Counted from the stretch's first letter, positions 41,634 to 50,909 are shown. The stretch is DNA of 64,000 bases from SCN-70-22 sp046327755 (GCA_046327755.1 JAXLXW010000001.1:744001-808000); one strand, 5' to 3'. Made by a program: numbers and translations. Notes: generated by a model not told the origin, from the sequence alone.

Positions 41634-42983
41634 CTAGGTCGCCGCGGCGACGGTCCCGAAGTCGAACCCTGGGATCGAGATGCGCTCGATCGGTTGCCCC
41701 AGGACACGTTCGATCGTTCGCACCATCGCGATCTCGTCAGGCGCCATGAAGGTGAAGGCATCTCCCGTCGATGCGGCGCGACCCGTGCGGCCGATGCGGT
41801 GCACGTAGTCCTCCGCTTGCGCGGGGACGTCGAAGTTGATGACGTGCGAAATCCCGGAGATGTCGAGGCCGCGCTGCGCGATGTCCGTCGCGACGAGGAC
41901 CTTGATGTCGCCGCGCTTGAACTTCTCGATCGCCTGGGTGCGCTGCGCCTGCGTCTTGTCGGCATGCATCGCGGTTGCCTCGATGCCAGCCGTGTGCAGG
42001 TCGCGGACGACGTGATCGGCGCCGTGCTTGGTGCGCGTGAAGACGAGGACCGAGTCCATGTCCGGGTTGCGCAGCAACTCGACCAGGAGGTCCTTCTTGC
42101 GACCGCGCGGAACGGGATAGACCGCGTGGCGCACGGTGCTCGCCGCCGATGACCGACGCCCGACCTGAACGACGACCGGACGACGCAGATACTTGCGCGC
42201 CAACGCTTCCACCTCGGGCGGCATCGTCGCGCTGAACAGGAGGGTCTGCCGGTAGGGGGAGATGCCCCCCACGATGCGAGAGATCTGCGGGGCAAAACCC
42301 ATGTCGAGCATCCGATCGGCCTCGTCGAGCACGAGGATCTCGAGGTGCTCGAGGGAAGCATTGCGACGGTCCATGTGGTCGATGAATCGACCCGGTGTGG
42401 CGACGATCACGTCGACGCCGTCGCGCAGCGCCTTCTCCTGCGGCTCGTACGCCACGCCGCCGTAGATCGGCGCCACGTCGACCTCGGCGAACTTGCCGTA
42501 CTTCCGGAAGCTCTCGTCGACCTGCTGGCACAGCTCGCGCGTTGGCGTGAGGATCAGGCACCGGAGGCGCCGCTCTCCCCCTAACAAGCGATGGATGATC
42601 GGCAGCGTGAAGGCGGCGGTCTTTCCCGTGCCGGTCTGCGCGAGCCCCATGACGTCGCGGCCGCTCATCGCGAGGGGGATCGCCTCCCGCTGGATCGGCG
42701 TCGGGGCGCGATATCCGGCAGCCGCAACTGCCTGCAGCACCGGATCGGCCAACCCGAGTTCGGAGAAGGTGGTCCCCTCCTCGGGGAGCGCATCGGCGAG
42801 CAATCCCGCCACGTGCGCACCGGCATCCGGCACGGCGGCCGCCTCGGATGCAGGCGATGCGGCCACGGGGAGCGGCGCCTCCGGCGGCGGGGCTTCGCCC
42901 TCGTGCGCCGAAGTCGGGTGTGTACGATCCGCGGCCGCGTGGGCGGCCTTGCGCGCTTTGGGCGCGGGGCGCTTGGTCTTCAT
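41634..42983 (-). CDS. DEAD-box RNA helicase, RhlE-like
   Basis: The protein has 449 residues; an AGGCGGA Shine-Dalgarno-like sequence lies directly before the ATG. An Ala/Pro-rich N-terminal extension of about 65 residues precedes the core. Motifs run in order: Q-motif GYRAPTPIQ, Walker A AQTGTGKT, PTRELCQQ, TPGR, DEAD in VLDEADRMLDMGF, SAT, and HRIGRTGR. It unwinds structured RNA in ribosome assembly or mRNA decay. It lacks the long basic C-terminal tail of many RhlE proteins. It stands alone between a pseudopilin gene and an alpha/beta hydrolase gene. Confidence 0.92.
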   Translation of the reverse strand: MKTKRPAPKARKAAHAAADRTHPTSAHEGEAPPPEAPLPVAASPASEAAAVPDAGAHVAGLLADALPEEGTTFSELGLADPVLQAVAAAGYRAPTPIQREAIPLAMSGRDVMGLAQTGTGKTAAFTLPIIHRLLGGERRLRCLILTPTRELCQQVDESFRKYGKFAEVDVAPIYGGVAYEPQEKALRDGVDVIVATPGRFIDHMDRRNASLEHLEILVLDEADRMLDMGFAPQISRIVGGISPYRQTLLFSATMPPEVEALARKYLRRPVVVQVGRRSSAASTVRHAVYPVPRGRKKDLLVELLRNPDMDSVLVFTRTKHGADHVVRDLHTAGIEATAMHADKTQAQRTQAIEKFKRGDIKVLVATDIAQRGLDISGISHVINFDVPAQAEDYVHRIGRTGRAASTGDAFTFMAPDEIAMVRTIERVLGQPIERISIPGFDFGTVAAAT

Positions 42984-43050
42984 TCCGCCTGTTGTCCCTG
43001 ATGTCTCGAGTGCCGCAAGCTAAGGGAGCGCCGGACCCGCGCGCCAGCGC

Positions 43051-43947
43051 CTAACGACCACCGGCGAGATGCGGCAACAGCGCGTCGAGCACCGTCTGCG
43101 GGACTTCCTCGGCGAGGACGTGACCTGCGCGTGGCAGGATGCAGCTGCGCCACCCCGGCAATCCTTCCACGCGCGCCGCGGATTCGGCCGCTCGCACCAG
43201 GAGATCCTGCCCGCCGAGCATGAGGAGGACCGGCGCGGTGACGGCGGCGAGTTCCGGCGGGGTGCGCGGCTCCAGCCGGTACCGATGGAGGAGCGTGCGC
43301 AGCGCCCAGGCGAAGGCACGGTCGCGAGTCGGCGCCCAGTACTCGTCCGCGTCGCGCAGGGCAAAGTCGCCGAGCGTGCCGTTGAGGGCGCGGACGGCGA
43401 GCGGGATCGTCCACGGCGGAACGGCATACTGCACGAGCGGTGTGACCGCCTCCGGCGTGGCCAACCGCGCGAGGAGGAGGAAGCGAACCGGGGCCAGCCC
43501 CACCGGCGCGAGCAAGGTGAGCGACGTGACGCGCGTGCCCTGGCGGCGCGCGACATCGAGCGCGACGCCCCCGCCTAACGAGTGCGCGACCATCGCAACC
43601 CGGCCAACACCCACGGCATCGAGGACCGCCTCCACGTGCGCAGCCATCGCATCCGCGGTGTAGAGCGCCTCGTCCATGGGCTTGTCTGACCCGCCGTGCC
43701 CCCGCAGGTCCATCGCGATCACGCGATACCCCGCGTGCACCACCGTGGGGAGGACCTTGCGGTAGTAGTACGCCGAGGCCCCCCACCCATGGAGGAAGAG
43801 CACGGGCTCGGCCGCCGGATCGCCCCCCTCGACGACGCGCGCCTGCTCACCCGACGGAAGCCGCAGCATCCGGGCGGTGAGCACCGACTCCTGGGCGGGG
43901 TACAACTCGTCAGGCGCAAGGCGCCCGCGAAAGAGGCTGACGAGCAC
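43051..43947 (-). CDS. Alpha/beta-fold hydrolase (serine nucleophile)
   Basis: The protein has 298 residues. The oxyanion region is VLFLHGWGASAYYY, the nucleophile elbow is VAHSLGGGVA, the acid is near LMLGGQDLLV and the catalytic His is in RAGHVLAEE. This is the general fold of esterases, C-C bond hydrolases and haloperoxidases; the substrate is unknown. No signal peptide is present. Its stop codon is embedded in a CGTTAGGC motif. It is monocistronic or the last gene after rhlE, with 67 bases between its stop and the rhlE start. Confidence 0.85.
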   Translation of the reverse strand: MLVSLFRGRLAPDELYPAQESVLTARMLRLPSGEQARVVEGGDPAAEPVLFLHGWGASAYYYRKVLPTVVHAGYRVIAMDLRGHGGSDKPMDEALYTADAMAAHVEAVLDAVGVGRVAMVAHSLGGGVALDVARRQGTRVTSLTLLAPVGLAPVRFLLLARLATPEAVTPLVQYAVPPWTIPLAVRALNGTLGDFALRDADEYWAPTRDRAFAWALRTLLHRYRLEPRTPPELAAVTAPVLLMLGGQDLLVRAAESAARVEGLPGWRSCILPRAGHVLAEEVPQTVLDALLPHLAGGR

Positions 43948-44027
43948 GAGGGCCGTCGATGGTTCGAGGGAACCGAAAGCTGCCCCCCGACGAATACGAA
44001 GTGAAGACGCGCCGCGGAATGACTGAA

Positions 44028-44058
44028 GCGGCGGGCCCCGAAATCGGGCACCCGCCGC
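44028..44058. terminator. Hairpin downstream of hsp20
   Basis: The stem GCGGCGGG/CCCGCCGC (44028-44035 with 44051-44058) continues into an inner CCCG/CGGG stem. It starts 29 bases past the hsp20 stop on the leftward strand. Confidence 0.65.
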
Positions 44059-44087
44059 TCCGTGACGTGCACCAACCGCGACGTCCG

Positions 44088-44567
44088 CTACGGCGTCGCG
44101 CTCACCTCGATCTTGCGCCCCTTCGCCATCGCCGCCGCGTTCTTCGGCAGCTTGACGATGAGGACGCCGTCCTTGAACTCCGCGGTGATCCTGGTGGGAT
44201 CAATGGTGCGCGGTACGACGAACGAGCGCGCGAAGGTACCGTAGAACCGCTCGAAGAGGTGGAATTTCGCCTCTTCCTTGTCCTCCTTCCGCTCTTCCGT
44301 CTTCTCGCCGCGGATGGTGAGCACATCCTCCTCGAAGGTCACGTCGATGTGCTCGCGAGCGATCCCCGGGAGTTCAGCGGTCACCACGAGCATGTCGGGC
44401 TTCTCGACGATCTCCACGGGCGGGACCCACCCCACCGTCTCGGTCGCGAAGAGGTCGCTCGCCGGCCCCTGGTTGAAGAACCGGCGAAGCCGATTCTGCA
44501 TCTCGTCCATCTCGCGAAACGCGTTCACGAACACCGGCGTCGCGCGAGGCATCGGGAGCTTCGTCAT
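44088..44567 (-). CDS. Hsp20/alpha-crystallin small heat-shock protein
   Basis: The protein has 159 residues. The alpha-crystallin domain runs from VPPVEIVEKPDMLVVTAELPG to LIVKLPK, with the expected GVLIVKLPK strand and the dimer loop region. The N-terminal arm carries MDEMQNRLRRFF. It is an ATP-independent holdase for unfolding proteins. A strong AGGAGG Shine-Dalgarno sequence lies 5 bases before the ATG, one of the few clear ones in the window. No CIRCE inverted repeat was found upstream. Confidence 0.95.
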   Translation of the reverse strand: MTKLPMPRATPVFVNAFREMDEMQNRLRRFFNQGPASDLFATETVGWVPPVEIVEKPDMLVVTAELPGIAREHIDVTFEEDVLTIRGEKTEERKEDKEEAKFHLFERFYGTFARSFVVPRTIDPTRITAEFKDGVLIVKLPKNAAAMAKGRKIEVSATP

Positions 44568-45210
44568 AACTCCTCCTTGCTGGAGTCGCGCCTGCCGAGG
44601 ATTTCCCCGGCTGTCGTACGATGCATCATGTCGCTCGACGTGTCTGTCGGGCAGCGAAGGGATCGACTGCCAGCAAAGCGACTACGCATGGAATGCAGGC
44701 GCTGCCCATGGCGCGTCACGCGCACGCCTGGCGCCGGGACGACGTCTCGTCGACAGCCGGGAACGAGGTCGACCGCAGGCCGCTTGCGATCGGACGAGGG
44801 CACGCCCGGTCGCGCGGCGAGTCCAGACGCTCGTCACCCCCGAAGCGGTCCGCGACGCAACTCCCGGGAATGCTTCCCCGTCGAGGAGCGTTTGCGAGGG
44901 GACGCGCGCCGATGCATCCCCCGTGATCGTGGAGGGGTTCGTCATCGCGTCCGCCCCCCCCGCGCAACTCCTGCACGGGCAGACGGCAATGGGGCCGAGT
45001 CGGAACCGCTGCTGCGTCGAGCAGCGCGGGGACCGCGTGGGAGGACCGGCAGCCGGGTAGAGCCCAGCCCCGGGATTTTGGCGTCCTCAGCCGGGCAAGC
45101 TTGTCCCGCTCGGGACCGCCGCCCAATTTGCGAATGCACCGCCGCACCGCTCGTACCGCCTCGAATGCCGCGAACTTCCCGCGCCACCCACCTGCCGCAC
45201 CGCGCCTCTC
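44568..45210. other. 643-base stretch without a recognisable gene
   Basis: Several open frames cross this stretch on both strands, but none has a plausible product, conserved motif or good start, and their residue mix looks like frame shadow. It must hold the promoters of hsp20 (leftward) and of the hydrolase gene (rightward). No tRNA, riboswitch or repeat was recognised. It could be a decayed gene. Confidence 0.5.
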
Positions 45211-46032
45211 GTGCGCGGTGAATTCGTCGACGTCGGGGGCGCCAGGCTCTACTACTACGCCGCCGGTTCTCGGGGCGTCGGTGAGCCGATCGTCTTCATC
45301 CACGGCTTCCCGACGTCGTCCCACCTGTGGGGCGACGTCGTCCCGCTCGTCCCCAAGGGGCATCGCGTGGTCGTCCTCGACCTGCTGGGTTACGGACGGA
45401 GCGACCCGCCAGGCGGCGCCGACCTCTCGCTGCGGGCCCACGCGGATCGCGTGGTCCTGCTCCTCGACGCCCTGGGGATCAACTATGCCACCATCGTCGG
45501 CCACGACATAGGCGGCGGCATCGCGCAGTCGCTGGCCATCCGGCACCCGACGCGTGTCGCACGGCTCTGCTTGATCAACTCGGTCGCCTTCGACGCCTGG
45601 CCGGGGACGGAGGTCAAGCTCGTCAGGGCCACCATGCCGCTCACGCGTCACTTACCGGCAACGTGGATTCTCTCGGTGCTGCGTGCCGACCTGCTGCGCG
45701 GCTACGTGGCATCCGAGCGGGGGACGCACTCGATCGAGCAGTACGTGCGCCCCTTCGCATCGGAACCGGGGCGGGATGTGCTCGTGTCGCACCTGGCCGC
45801 GCTCGACTCCGGGGAAACCAAGGCGCTGGAACCGCGGTTGAAGGACATCGTGGCACCGACGGCGATCGTTTGGGGGGCGGAAGATCCCTTCCTTCCGCGA
45901 ACGATCGGGGAACGGTTAGCCGCCTCGATTCCGGGCGCCACGCTCGACGTGGTGCCCGATGTCCGTCACTTTACCCCTGAGGAGGCGCCGGAGCGTGTCG
46001 CCGCGGCGCTGACCACCCTACTCTCCCGATGA
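45211..46032 (+). CDS. Alpha/beta hydrolase of the haloalkane dehalogenase/epoxide hydrolase type
   Basis: The protein has 273 residues from GTG 45211. The HGFP oxyanion motif and the nucleophile elbow VGHDIGGGIAQ have Asp, not Ser, as nucleophile. That is the mark of epoxide hydrolases and dehalogenases. The acid is in WGAEDPFLP and the His in DVRHFTPEEAPERV. Likely chemistry is opening of an epoxide or release of a halide from a small organic molecule. The TPR gene start overlaps its stop (ATGA). The gene carries TTA codons outside the TTAGG context (near 45645 and 45915), unlike most of the window. Confidence 0.82.
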   Translation: MRGEFVDVGGARLYYYAAGSRGVGEPIVFIHGFPTSSHLWGDVVPLVPKGHRVVVLDLLGYGRSDPPGGADLSLRAHADRVVLLLDALGINYATIVGHDIGGGIAQSLAIRHPTRVARLCLINSVAFDAWPGTEVKLVRATMPLTRHLPATWILSVLRADLLRGYVASERGTHSIEQYVRPFASEPGRDVLVSHLAALDSGETKALEPRLKDIVAPTAIVWGAEDPFLPRTIGERLAASIPGATLDVVPDVRHFTPEEAPERVAAALTTLLSR

Positions 46033-46352
46033 CCGCCCCTCGACTCGACACCTTTCGCGCCATGGTCGCCAAGAGCCCAGGCAATGCCCTGGCGCGCTTC
46101 GGCTTGGCGAACGAACTGCTCAAGGCGGGGTTATGGGAGGAAGCGGCGGAGCAGCTGCGCGCCTACCTGGCGGCGCACGACGACGAAGGGAACGCGTACG
46201 GGCGGCTGGCCGAGGCGTGCGTGTCGTTAGGCAGGACCGACGAGGCCAGGGAAGCGCTACGGCAGGGGATCGCCGCAGCCGAACGGCACGGACACCCCAG
46301 CATGGCACATGACCTGGCGGGGCGACTCGAAGACCTGGAGGATTCTGCGTGA
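46029..46352 (+). CDS. Small tetratricopeptide-repeat protein
   Basis: The protein has 107 residues. Two to three TPR-like helical pairs are visible (NALARFGLANELLKAGLWEEA, GNAYGRLAEACVSLGRTDEA). There is no signal peptide or membrane segment, so it is probably a cytoplasmic adaptor. It overlaps the upstream hydrolase gene by ATGA and the downstream secreted-protein gene by GTGA, so the three are translated as a unit. The partner is unknown. Confidence 0.78.
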   Translation: MTAPRLDTFRAMVAKSPGNALARFGLANELLKAGLWEEAAEQLRAYLAAHDDEGNAYGRLAEACVSLGRTDEAREALRQGIAAAERHGHPSMAHDLAGRLEDLEDSA

Positions 46353-46912
46353 GGCACTACCTGCGGGGCGCGCGCCGCTCGGGCGTCGCGATGACGCTGT
46401 CCCTCGGAGCCCTCGCGCTCGTGGCGCTCGACGCGCGTGCCGCGCACGCGCAGCGCGTGTCGCCGGTGGCGGCGCAGCCGGTGGGGGTCGGGACGCGCGT
46501 GCGCGTCTACGCCCCGTCCATTCGGCGCGAGCGATTCACCGGGCGCGTCGACTCGCTCGACGCCAGTGAGATGGTGCTCGACACCGCCGGCGTGCGCCGG
46601 CGTCTCGGCTTCGAGACGGGGCCCGTCCTCGTCGAGTCCTATCGGCGCGTGAACGTCCGGACATCGGCGATCGAGCGCATCGAGGTGAGCGGCGGACGCA
46701 CGACGCGAAAGGCGACGATCAAGGGGATCCTGATCGGCGGGTTGTCCGGGGCACTCCTCATCGGCTTTGGGCAGCTCCCGGAGGTGAATCCCAAGGCGTC
46801 GGACTTCCTGAAGGGAGCACCCCTCGGGCTGGCAATCGGGAGCGTCGTCGGCGGCATCGTGGGATACGCGCTCGGCGGCGAGCGCTGGGTCCCGGGCGAA
46901 CTTCCGCGTTAG
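46349..46912 (+). CDS. Exported protein with glycine-rich C-terminal membrane segments, unknown function
   Basis: The protein has 187 residues from GTG 46349. A signal peptide ends at AHAQ. The middle (GTRVRVYAPS, RFTGRVDSLDASEMVLDT) is a small beta-rich domain resembling SH3-like or LSm-like folds. Two Gly-rich hydrophobic segments follow (GILIGGLSGALLIGFG and GLAIGSVVGGIVGYALGG), like glycine zippers in envelope proteins. I do not recognise the family. It ends the hydrolase-TPR-exported protein unit, and its stop codon lies in a CGTTAGGC motif. Confidence 0.65.
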   Translation: MRHYLRGARRSGVAMTLSLGALALVALDARAAHAQRVSPVAAQPVGVGTRVRVYAPSIRRERFTGRVDSLDASEMVLDTAGVRRRLGFETGPVLVESYRRVNVRTSAIERIEVSGGRTTRKATIKGILIGGLSGALLIGFGQLPEVNPKASDFLKGAPLGLAIGSVVGGIVGYALGGERWVPGELPR

Positions 46913-46924
46913 GCGCGCAGCGCG

Positions 46925-46954
46925 TACGGGGCGGCCGGCGATCGCGCGCCGCCC
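46925..46954. terminator. Bidirectional hairpin between convergent units
   Basis: A perfect 9-bp stem CGGGGCGGC/GCCGCCCCG (46925-46933 with 46946-46954) lies between the exported-protein gene and the amidohydrolase gene. Confidence 0.65.
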
Positions 46955-46970
46955 CGCCCCGAACGGCACC

Positions 46971-48701
46971 TCATTTCACCTCGTACACCACCCGACCGCC
47001 GAGCACCGTCATGGCAACGCGCGCGGTGGGAATCTCGCGCTCGGGCATCGTCATGATGTCCTTCGTGAGGACGGCGAGGTCGGCGAGCTTGCCGACGGTG
47101 ATGGATCCCTTCTCCCGCTCCTCGAAGGCCGCGTACGCGTTGTTGAGCGTGTATGCCTGCAGCCCCTCGGCACGCGTCACCCGCTGCTCGGGAAGGAAGA
47201 CGGAACCGTCGGCGACGGTGCGCGAGACGCTCCCCCAGAAGCTCGGAATGGGATCGATCTTCTCGACGGGGACGTCGGTCCCGTTGGTGACGATGACGCC
47301 GGCGTCCCAGAGCGCGCGCCACGGATAGGAGGTGCGGCGTGCACGTTCGTCGCCGAGCCGCTTGGGGACCCACGGACCGTCGGAGATCGTGTGGATCCCC
47401 TGCATCGCGGCGATGACCCCTAGCGTTCGGAAGCGCCGGATGTCCGCCGGATCGATGTGCTGCGAATGCTCGTCGCGCCAGCGCAGGTCATGCTTGTCGG
47501 GATTGGCCTTGAAGGTGCGCTCGTAGATGTCGAGCACCTCGCGATTGGCCCGGTCGCCGATGGCGTGCGTGTTGACCTGAAAGCCGTGCTTGATGGCGAC
47601 GCGGGCCGTTTCCTCGATGTCCGCCGGGTTCTCCAGGGCGAGCCCGCGCGAGCCCGGGAGGTCGGCATACGGCTCGAGCAGCCAGGCACCGCGGGGGCCA
47701 AGGGCGCCGTCGATCTGGCGCTTGATGGAGCGCACCGTGAGGAAGTGGTTGCCGTAGCCCAGCAGGCGATAGCGCGGGAGGAGCGAGTCCATCCGCGCGT
47801 TGCTCTCGCGCCGCACCATGACGTACAGGCGCACCGGGAGCTTGCCTTCGTCGGCCAGTTGGCGATAGGCGTCGATGGTGGCGAAGTCGGCGCCCGCGTC
47901 GTGGAAGGTGGTCACGCCCTGCCGCAGCGCCTCCTCTCCCGCCAGCTGCACGACGCGGCGGAATCGCGCCGCCCGGTCGGCCGGCGACATCCGGTCGTCG
48001 CGGGAGCGGGCCGCGCCAACGACGCGCTGGGCTGTCTCCTTCAGGAATCCCGTCGGCTCACCGGCGGCGTCCTTCACGAACTCACCCCCGTCCGGGTTGG
48101 GGGTGTCGCGTGTGACGCCGGCCAGCTGCAACGCCCGGGCGTTGGCGAAGGCGGCGTGCCCGCTGGCGTGCGTGAGCAGGACGGGGTGATCGGCGCTCAC
48201 CCGGTCGAGCGACGCATGCAACGGCACCCCTTCGACGTTCGGCTGCGGGACACGTTCCCACTTTTCCTGGTGCCACCCGCGCCCGACAATCCACTCCCCC
48301 GGACGCGCCTCCTTCGCCGCGGCGCCCACCATCGCCACGATGTCGTCCCAGCTGCGCGCGATGGTGAGGTCGAGGACGAGCTTGGACTCGCCAAGCCCGA
48401 GGTAGTGTCCGTGCCCCTCAATGAAGCCGGGGATGAGCAGGCGGCCGGCGAGATCGACCGTGCGCGTCCCCGGTCCGGCCAAACGGCGGATGGCATCCGT
48501 CGTCCCCACCGCCACGATCCGGTCACCGCGCACGGCGACCGCCTGCGCCTCGGGCACCTGCGAGTCGACGGTGACGACATGTCCGTTGATGAAGACGAGA
48601 TCGGCACGCGGCGCCTGGGCGTTGGGCGCGCGCACGACGAGGGCGGTCGCCGCGGCGACCGCGCCGAGGGCGACGACGGGGACCACGAATCGACGAAGCA
48701 T
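46971..48701 (-). CDS. Amidohydrolase family 3 (YtcJ-like) metal-dependent hydrolase
   Basis: The protein has 576 residues from ATG 48701; the frame runs on into the kinase gene only as shadow. A hydrophobic N-terminus (VVPVVALGAVAAATALVV) is a signal peptide or anchor. The amidohydrolase fold shows LVFINGHVVTVD, the metal motif in IEGHGHYLGLGE, GVTTFHDAG, NTHAIGDRANRE and TNGTDVPVEKIDP. These fit the YtcJ/NfdA group, whose members hydrolyse amides and N-formyl compounds. The substrate is unknown. The kinase genes lie just upstream in the same direction, with 23 bases between. Confidence 0.85.
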   Translation of the reverse strand: MLRRFVVPVVALGAVAAATALVVRAPNAQAPRADLVFINGHVVTVDSQVPEAQAVAVRGDRIVAVGTTDAIRRLAGPGTRTVDLAGRLLIPGFIEGHGHYLGLGESKLVLDLTIARSWDDIVAMVGAAAKEARPGEWIVGRGWHQEKWERVPQPNVEGVPLHASLDRVSADHPVLLTHASGHAAFANARALQLAGVTRDTPNPDGGEFVKDAAGEPTGFLKETAQRVVGAARSRDDRMSPADRAARFRRVVQLAGEEALRQGVTTFHDAGADFATIDAYRQLADEGKLPVRLYVMVRRESNARMDSLLPRYRLLGYGNHFLTVRSIKRQIDGALGPRGAWLLEPYADLPGSRGLALENPADIEETARVAIKHGFQVNTHAIGDRANREVLDIYERTFKANPDKHDLRWRDEHSQHIDPADIRRFRTLGVIAAMQGIHTISDGPWVPKRLGDERARRTSYPWRALWDAGVIVTNGTDVPVEKIDPIPSFWGSVSRTVADGSVFLPEQRVTRAEGLQAYTLNNAYAAFEEREKGSITVGKLADLAVLTKDIMTMPEREIPTARVAMTVLGGRVVYEVK

Positions 48702-48724
48702 GTGGGGGCGCGGAGTGGGACGGC

Positions 48725-50887
48725 CTAACGAACCTGGCGGGCGGCGTCGAGGACGTGCGCGATGTCGCGTGAAACGGCGCGGGCTTCCTGCGTGGCCGAG
48801 GACACATCGTCGATCGCCGACTGCACGCCGGCCGAGCGCAGGGCGATCATGTCGAGGCGCATGTTCTGCAGCACGAGCGACGCGCTCTCGAGCTGAGTGC
48901 GCAGCGTTTCGTGACGCGAGGCGAGGTCGGCCAGCGTGGCGCGCTGCCGCTCGAGCAGGGCGACCTTCTGGTCGCGCTCGCGCGATTCCGGCTGTTCGCG
49001 CGCCGCCGCGATACGCTGGTCGAGCGCCTCGAGCGCCGACGGCTGCACGTCCTCCTCGAGGCGATGCAGCGCCTGCGCGAGTGACGCCACGCGCTCGGCG
49101 AGCGAGTCGACGGTTGGCGCCACGTCGGGGATGAGGTCCTTGTCCGCCTTGGTGAGCTTGGCGAGCACTTCCTGCACCGCCAATCGGTCGGACGCTGCGC
49201 GGCGCACGTGGCCGCCATACGGTCCGGCCAACACGTCTGCAGGCGCCATCTGCTGCGCGGCTTGCGATGGCGTGGGCAAGGCCGCGACCGCGTCCACCTG
49301 CCCCTGCGCCTTGAGCGCGCGCGACGCTTCGGCGCCAAAGATGTCCCTGAAGCGCACGCCATCGGCCCACAGCGAGGCGAAGCGCTGGGCGAGCGGGACC
49401 GTCAGCGCGATGGCCGGGAAGATCACCCATGGAAAGTCCGGGGTGAACATCGCGTTGATCGCGCCGAGGAAGCCGAACGTGACGACCGATGAGGCGGCCC
49501 GTCGCCGGAAGGCGCGAATGCGATCGACCACGCCGAGCTGCTGGAAGGCGTCGAGGCTCTCGCGCCCGCGCAGGGCGGCGCGCTGCATGCGCGCCTCGCG
49601 CCGCGTCATGCGCGACTGCTCGCGCACCTCGCGCCACGAGTCGGGCATCCACGAGGGCACGGGGGGCATGGGCTGCATTCCCTGGTTGGGCGCACGCACC
49701 GGAGGCGCCCCCCACCCGGCGTTGGACGCCTCGATGGCATCGCGCGCCACCTCGTCGGCGATGCGCTGGGCCTCGCGCGCCTGCTCCTGCGCTTGCTGCT
49801 GCGCCCCGCGCACGATGGCCCGCACGCTGGCCGCGAGCCCCGCCCCATCCGGGGCACGCAGCCCGGCCCCGGCGTCTCCGAGCCCGGAGGGGCGCGCCGA
49901 CGTGCGCGGCGCCGCGTGCTTCCAGGCCGACGACATGCGGGCTTCGCGCATGGGATCGTCGGATGCATGCGGTGCGGCGGACGAATGCGACGCCGGCGGT
50001 CCCGGCGGCATCGTGGCCGGCGCCGGCGGGAGTGCGCTCACTCCTCCCTCGACCGCCGCGATGGCGTCGCGAAACGCCGCGGCGTCGTCCCACCGATCGG
50101 ACGGCCGCTTGGCCATCGCGCGCTCGATCGCCGCCACGAGGAGCGGCGACAAGTCGCGCCGCACCTCGCGCAGCGGACGCGGCGTGTCGCTGATGTGCTT
50201 CATCAACATCGCCGGCGTGTTGCTCGCCTGGAACGGGAGCTCACCCACCAGCATCTGGTAGGCAACGATGGCCAGCGAGTAGAGATCCGAGCGTCCGTCG
50301 ATCTCTCGCTCGCCCATCGCCTGTTCGGGCGACATGTACGCGGGCGTCCCGACGGCGATCCCGGTGACGGTCAGTCGCGCGTCGCCTTCCGCGGCTCGGG
50401 CGATGCCGAAGTCGGTGACCATCGGGCGCCCAGTGGCGCGATCGATGAGGATGTTGTCGGGCTTGACGTCGCGATGGACGATGCCGCGACCGTGTGCGTA
50501 CGAAAGCGCGTCGGCGACACCGCGCAGGATACGGCACACCTCGGCGACCGCGGGGCGAGGGTTTGTCGCCAGCCGCAACGCCAGCGGTTCGCCCTCCACC
50601 AGCGCCATCACGAAGCAGACCAGCCCATCGCGTTCCTCGACCGCGTAGATCGGGACGATGTTCGGGTGGTTGAGCTGTGCCGCGGTCTGTGCCTCGCGCA
50701 GGAAGCGCTGGCGCACGTCATCGCGATAGGCGAGTTCCGGCGGGAGCACCTTGATGGCGACCGCGCGCCGCAGCTTGCGGTCCATCGCGCGGTACACGAC
50801 GCCCATTCCGCCGCGACCGAGTTCACCCTCGATCTCGTACGTGCCGCCGAGTGCGGCGCCGACGCGTTCGCGGAGGGGATCGGTCAT
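48725..50887 (-). CDS. Membrane-associated Ser/Thr protein kinase (paralogue 1)
   Basis: The protein has 720 residues from ATG 50887. The N-terminal 270 residues are a complete Hanks-type kinase: GRGGMGVVY glycine loop, AIKVL lysine, HRDVKPDN catalytic loop, DFG, and an APE-like SPEQ. A Pro/Ala-rich linker follows. Two hydrophobic segments (VVTFGFLGAINAMF, FPWVIFPAIALTVPL) anchor it. The C-terminal 200 residues are rich in heptads (RIAAAREQPESRERDQKVAL) and predict coiled coil. There are no PASTA repeats. It is closely related to the next kinase gene rightward, which suggests local duplication. Its stop codon lies in a CGTTAGG motif. Confidence 0.92.
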   Translation of the reverse strand: MTDPLRERVGAALGGTYEIEGELGRGGMGVVYRAMDRKLRRAVAIKVLPPELAYRDDVRQRFLREAQTAAQLNHPNIVPIYAVEERDGLVCFVMALVEGEPLALRLATNPRPAVAEVCRILRGVADALSYAHGRGIVHRDVKPDNILIDRATGRPMVTDFGIARAAEGDARLTVTGIAVGTPAYMSPEQAMGEREIDGRSDLYSLAIVAYQMLVGELPFQASNTPAMLMKHISDTPRPLREVRRDLSPLLVAAIERAMAKRPSDRWDDAAAFRDAIAAVEGGVSALPPAPATMPPGPPASHSSAAPHASDDPMREARMSSAWKHAAPRTSARPSGLGDAGAGLRAPDGAGLAASVRAIVRGAQQQAQEQAREAQRIADEVARDAIEASNAGWGAPPVRAPNQGMQPMPPVPSWMPDSWREVREQSRMTRREARMQRAALRGRESLDAFQQLGVVDRIRAFRRRAASSVVTFGFLGAINAMFTPDFPWVIFPAIALTVPLAQRFASLWADGVRFRDIFGAEASRALKAQGQVDAVAALPTPSQAAQQMAPADVLAGPYGGHVRRAASDRLAVQEVLAKLTKADKDLIPDVAPTVDSLAERVASLAQALHRLEEDVQPSALEALDQRIAAAREQPESRERDQKVALLERQRATLADLASRHETLRTQLESASLVLQNMRLDMIALRSAGVQSAIDDVSSATQEARAVSRDIAHVLDAARQVR

Positions 50888-50909
50888 GGCGGAGCGAGGC
50901 AACGATCAT

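Noticed and set aside
44568..44640. CIRCE or other heat-shock operator before hsp20
   Set aside because: No TTAGCACTC-N9-GAGTGCTAA or similar inverted repeat is present.
44990..45130. A tRNA-like or other structured RNA in the gene-free gap
   Set aside because: Some G+C-rich complementary segments exist, but there is no TTCGA-type T arm or acceptor stem.
48702..50093. Apparent N-terminal extension of the amidohydrolase into the kinase gene
   Set aside because: The extension is an out-of-frame shadow of the kinase gene. The amidohydrolase has its own signal sequence from 48701.
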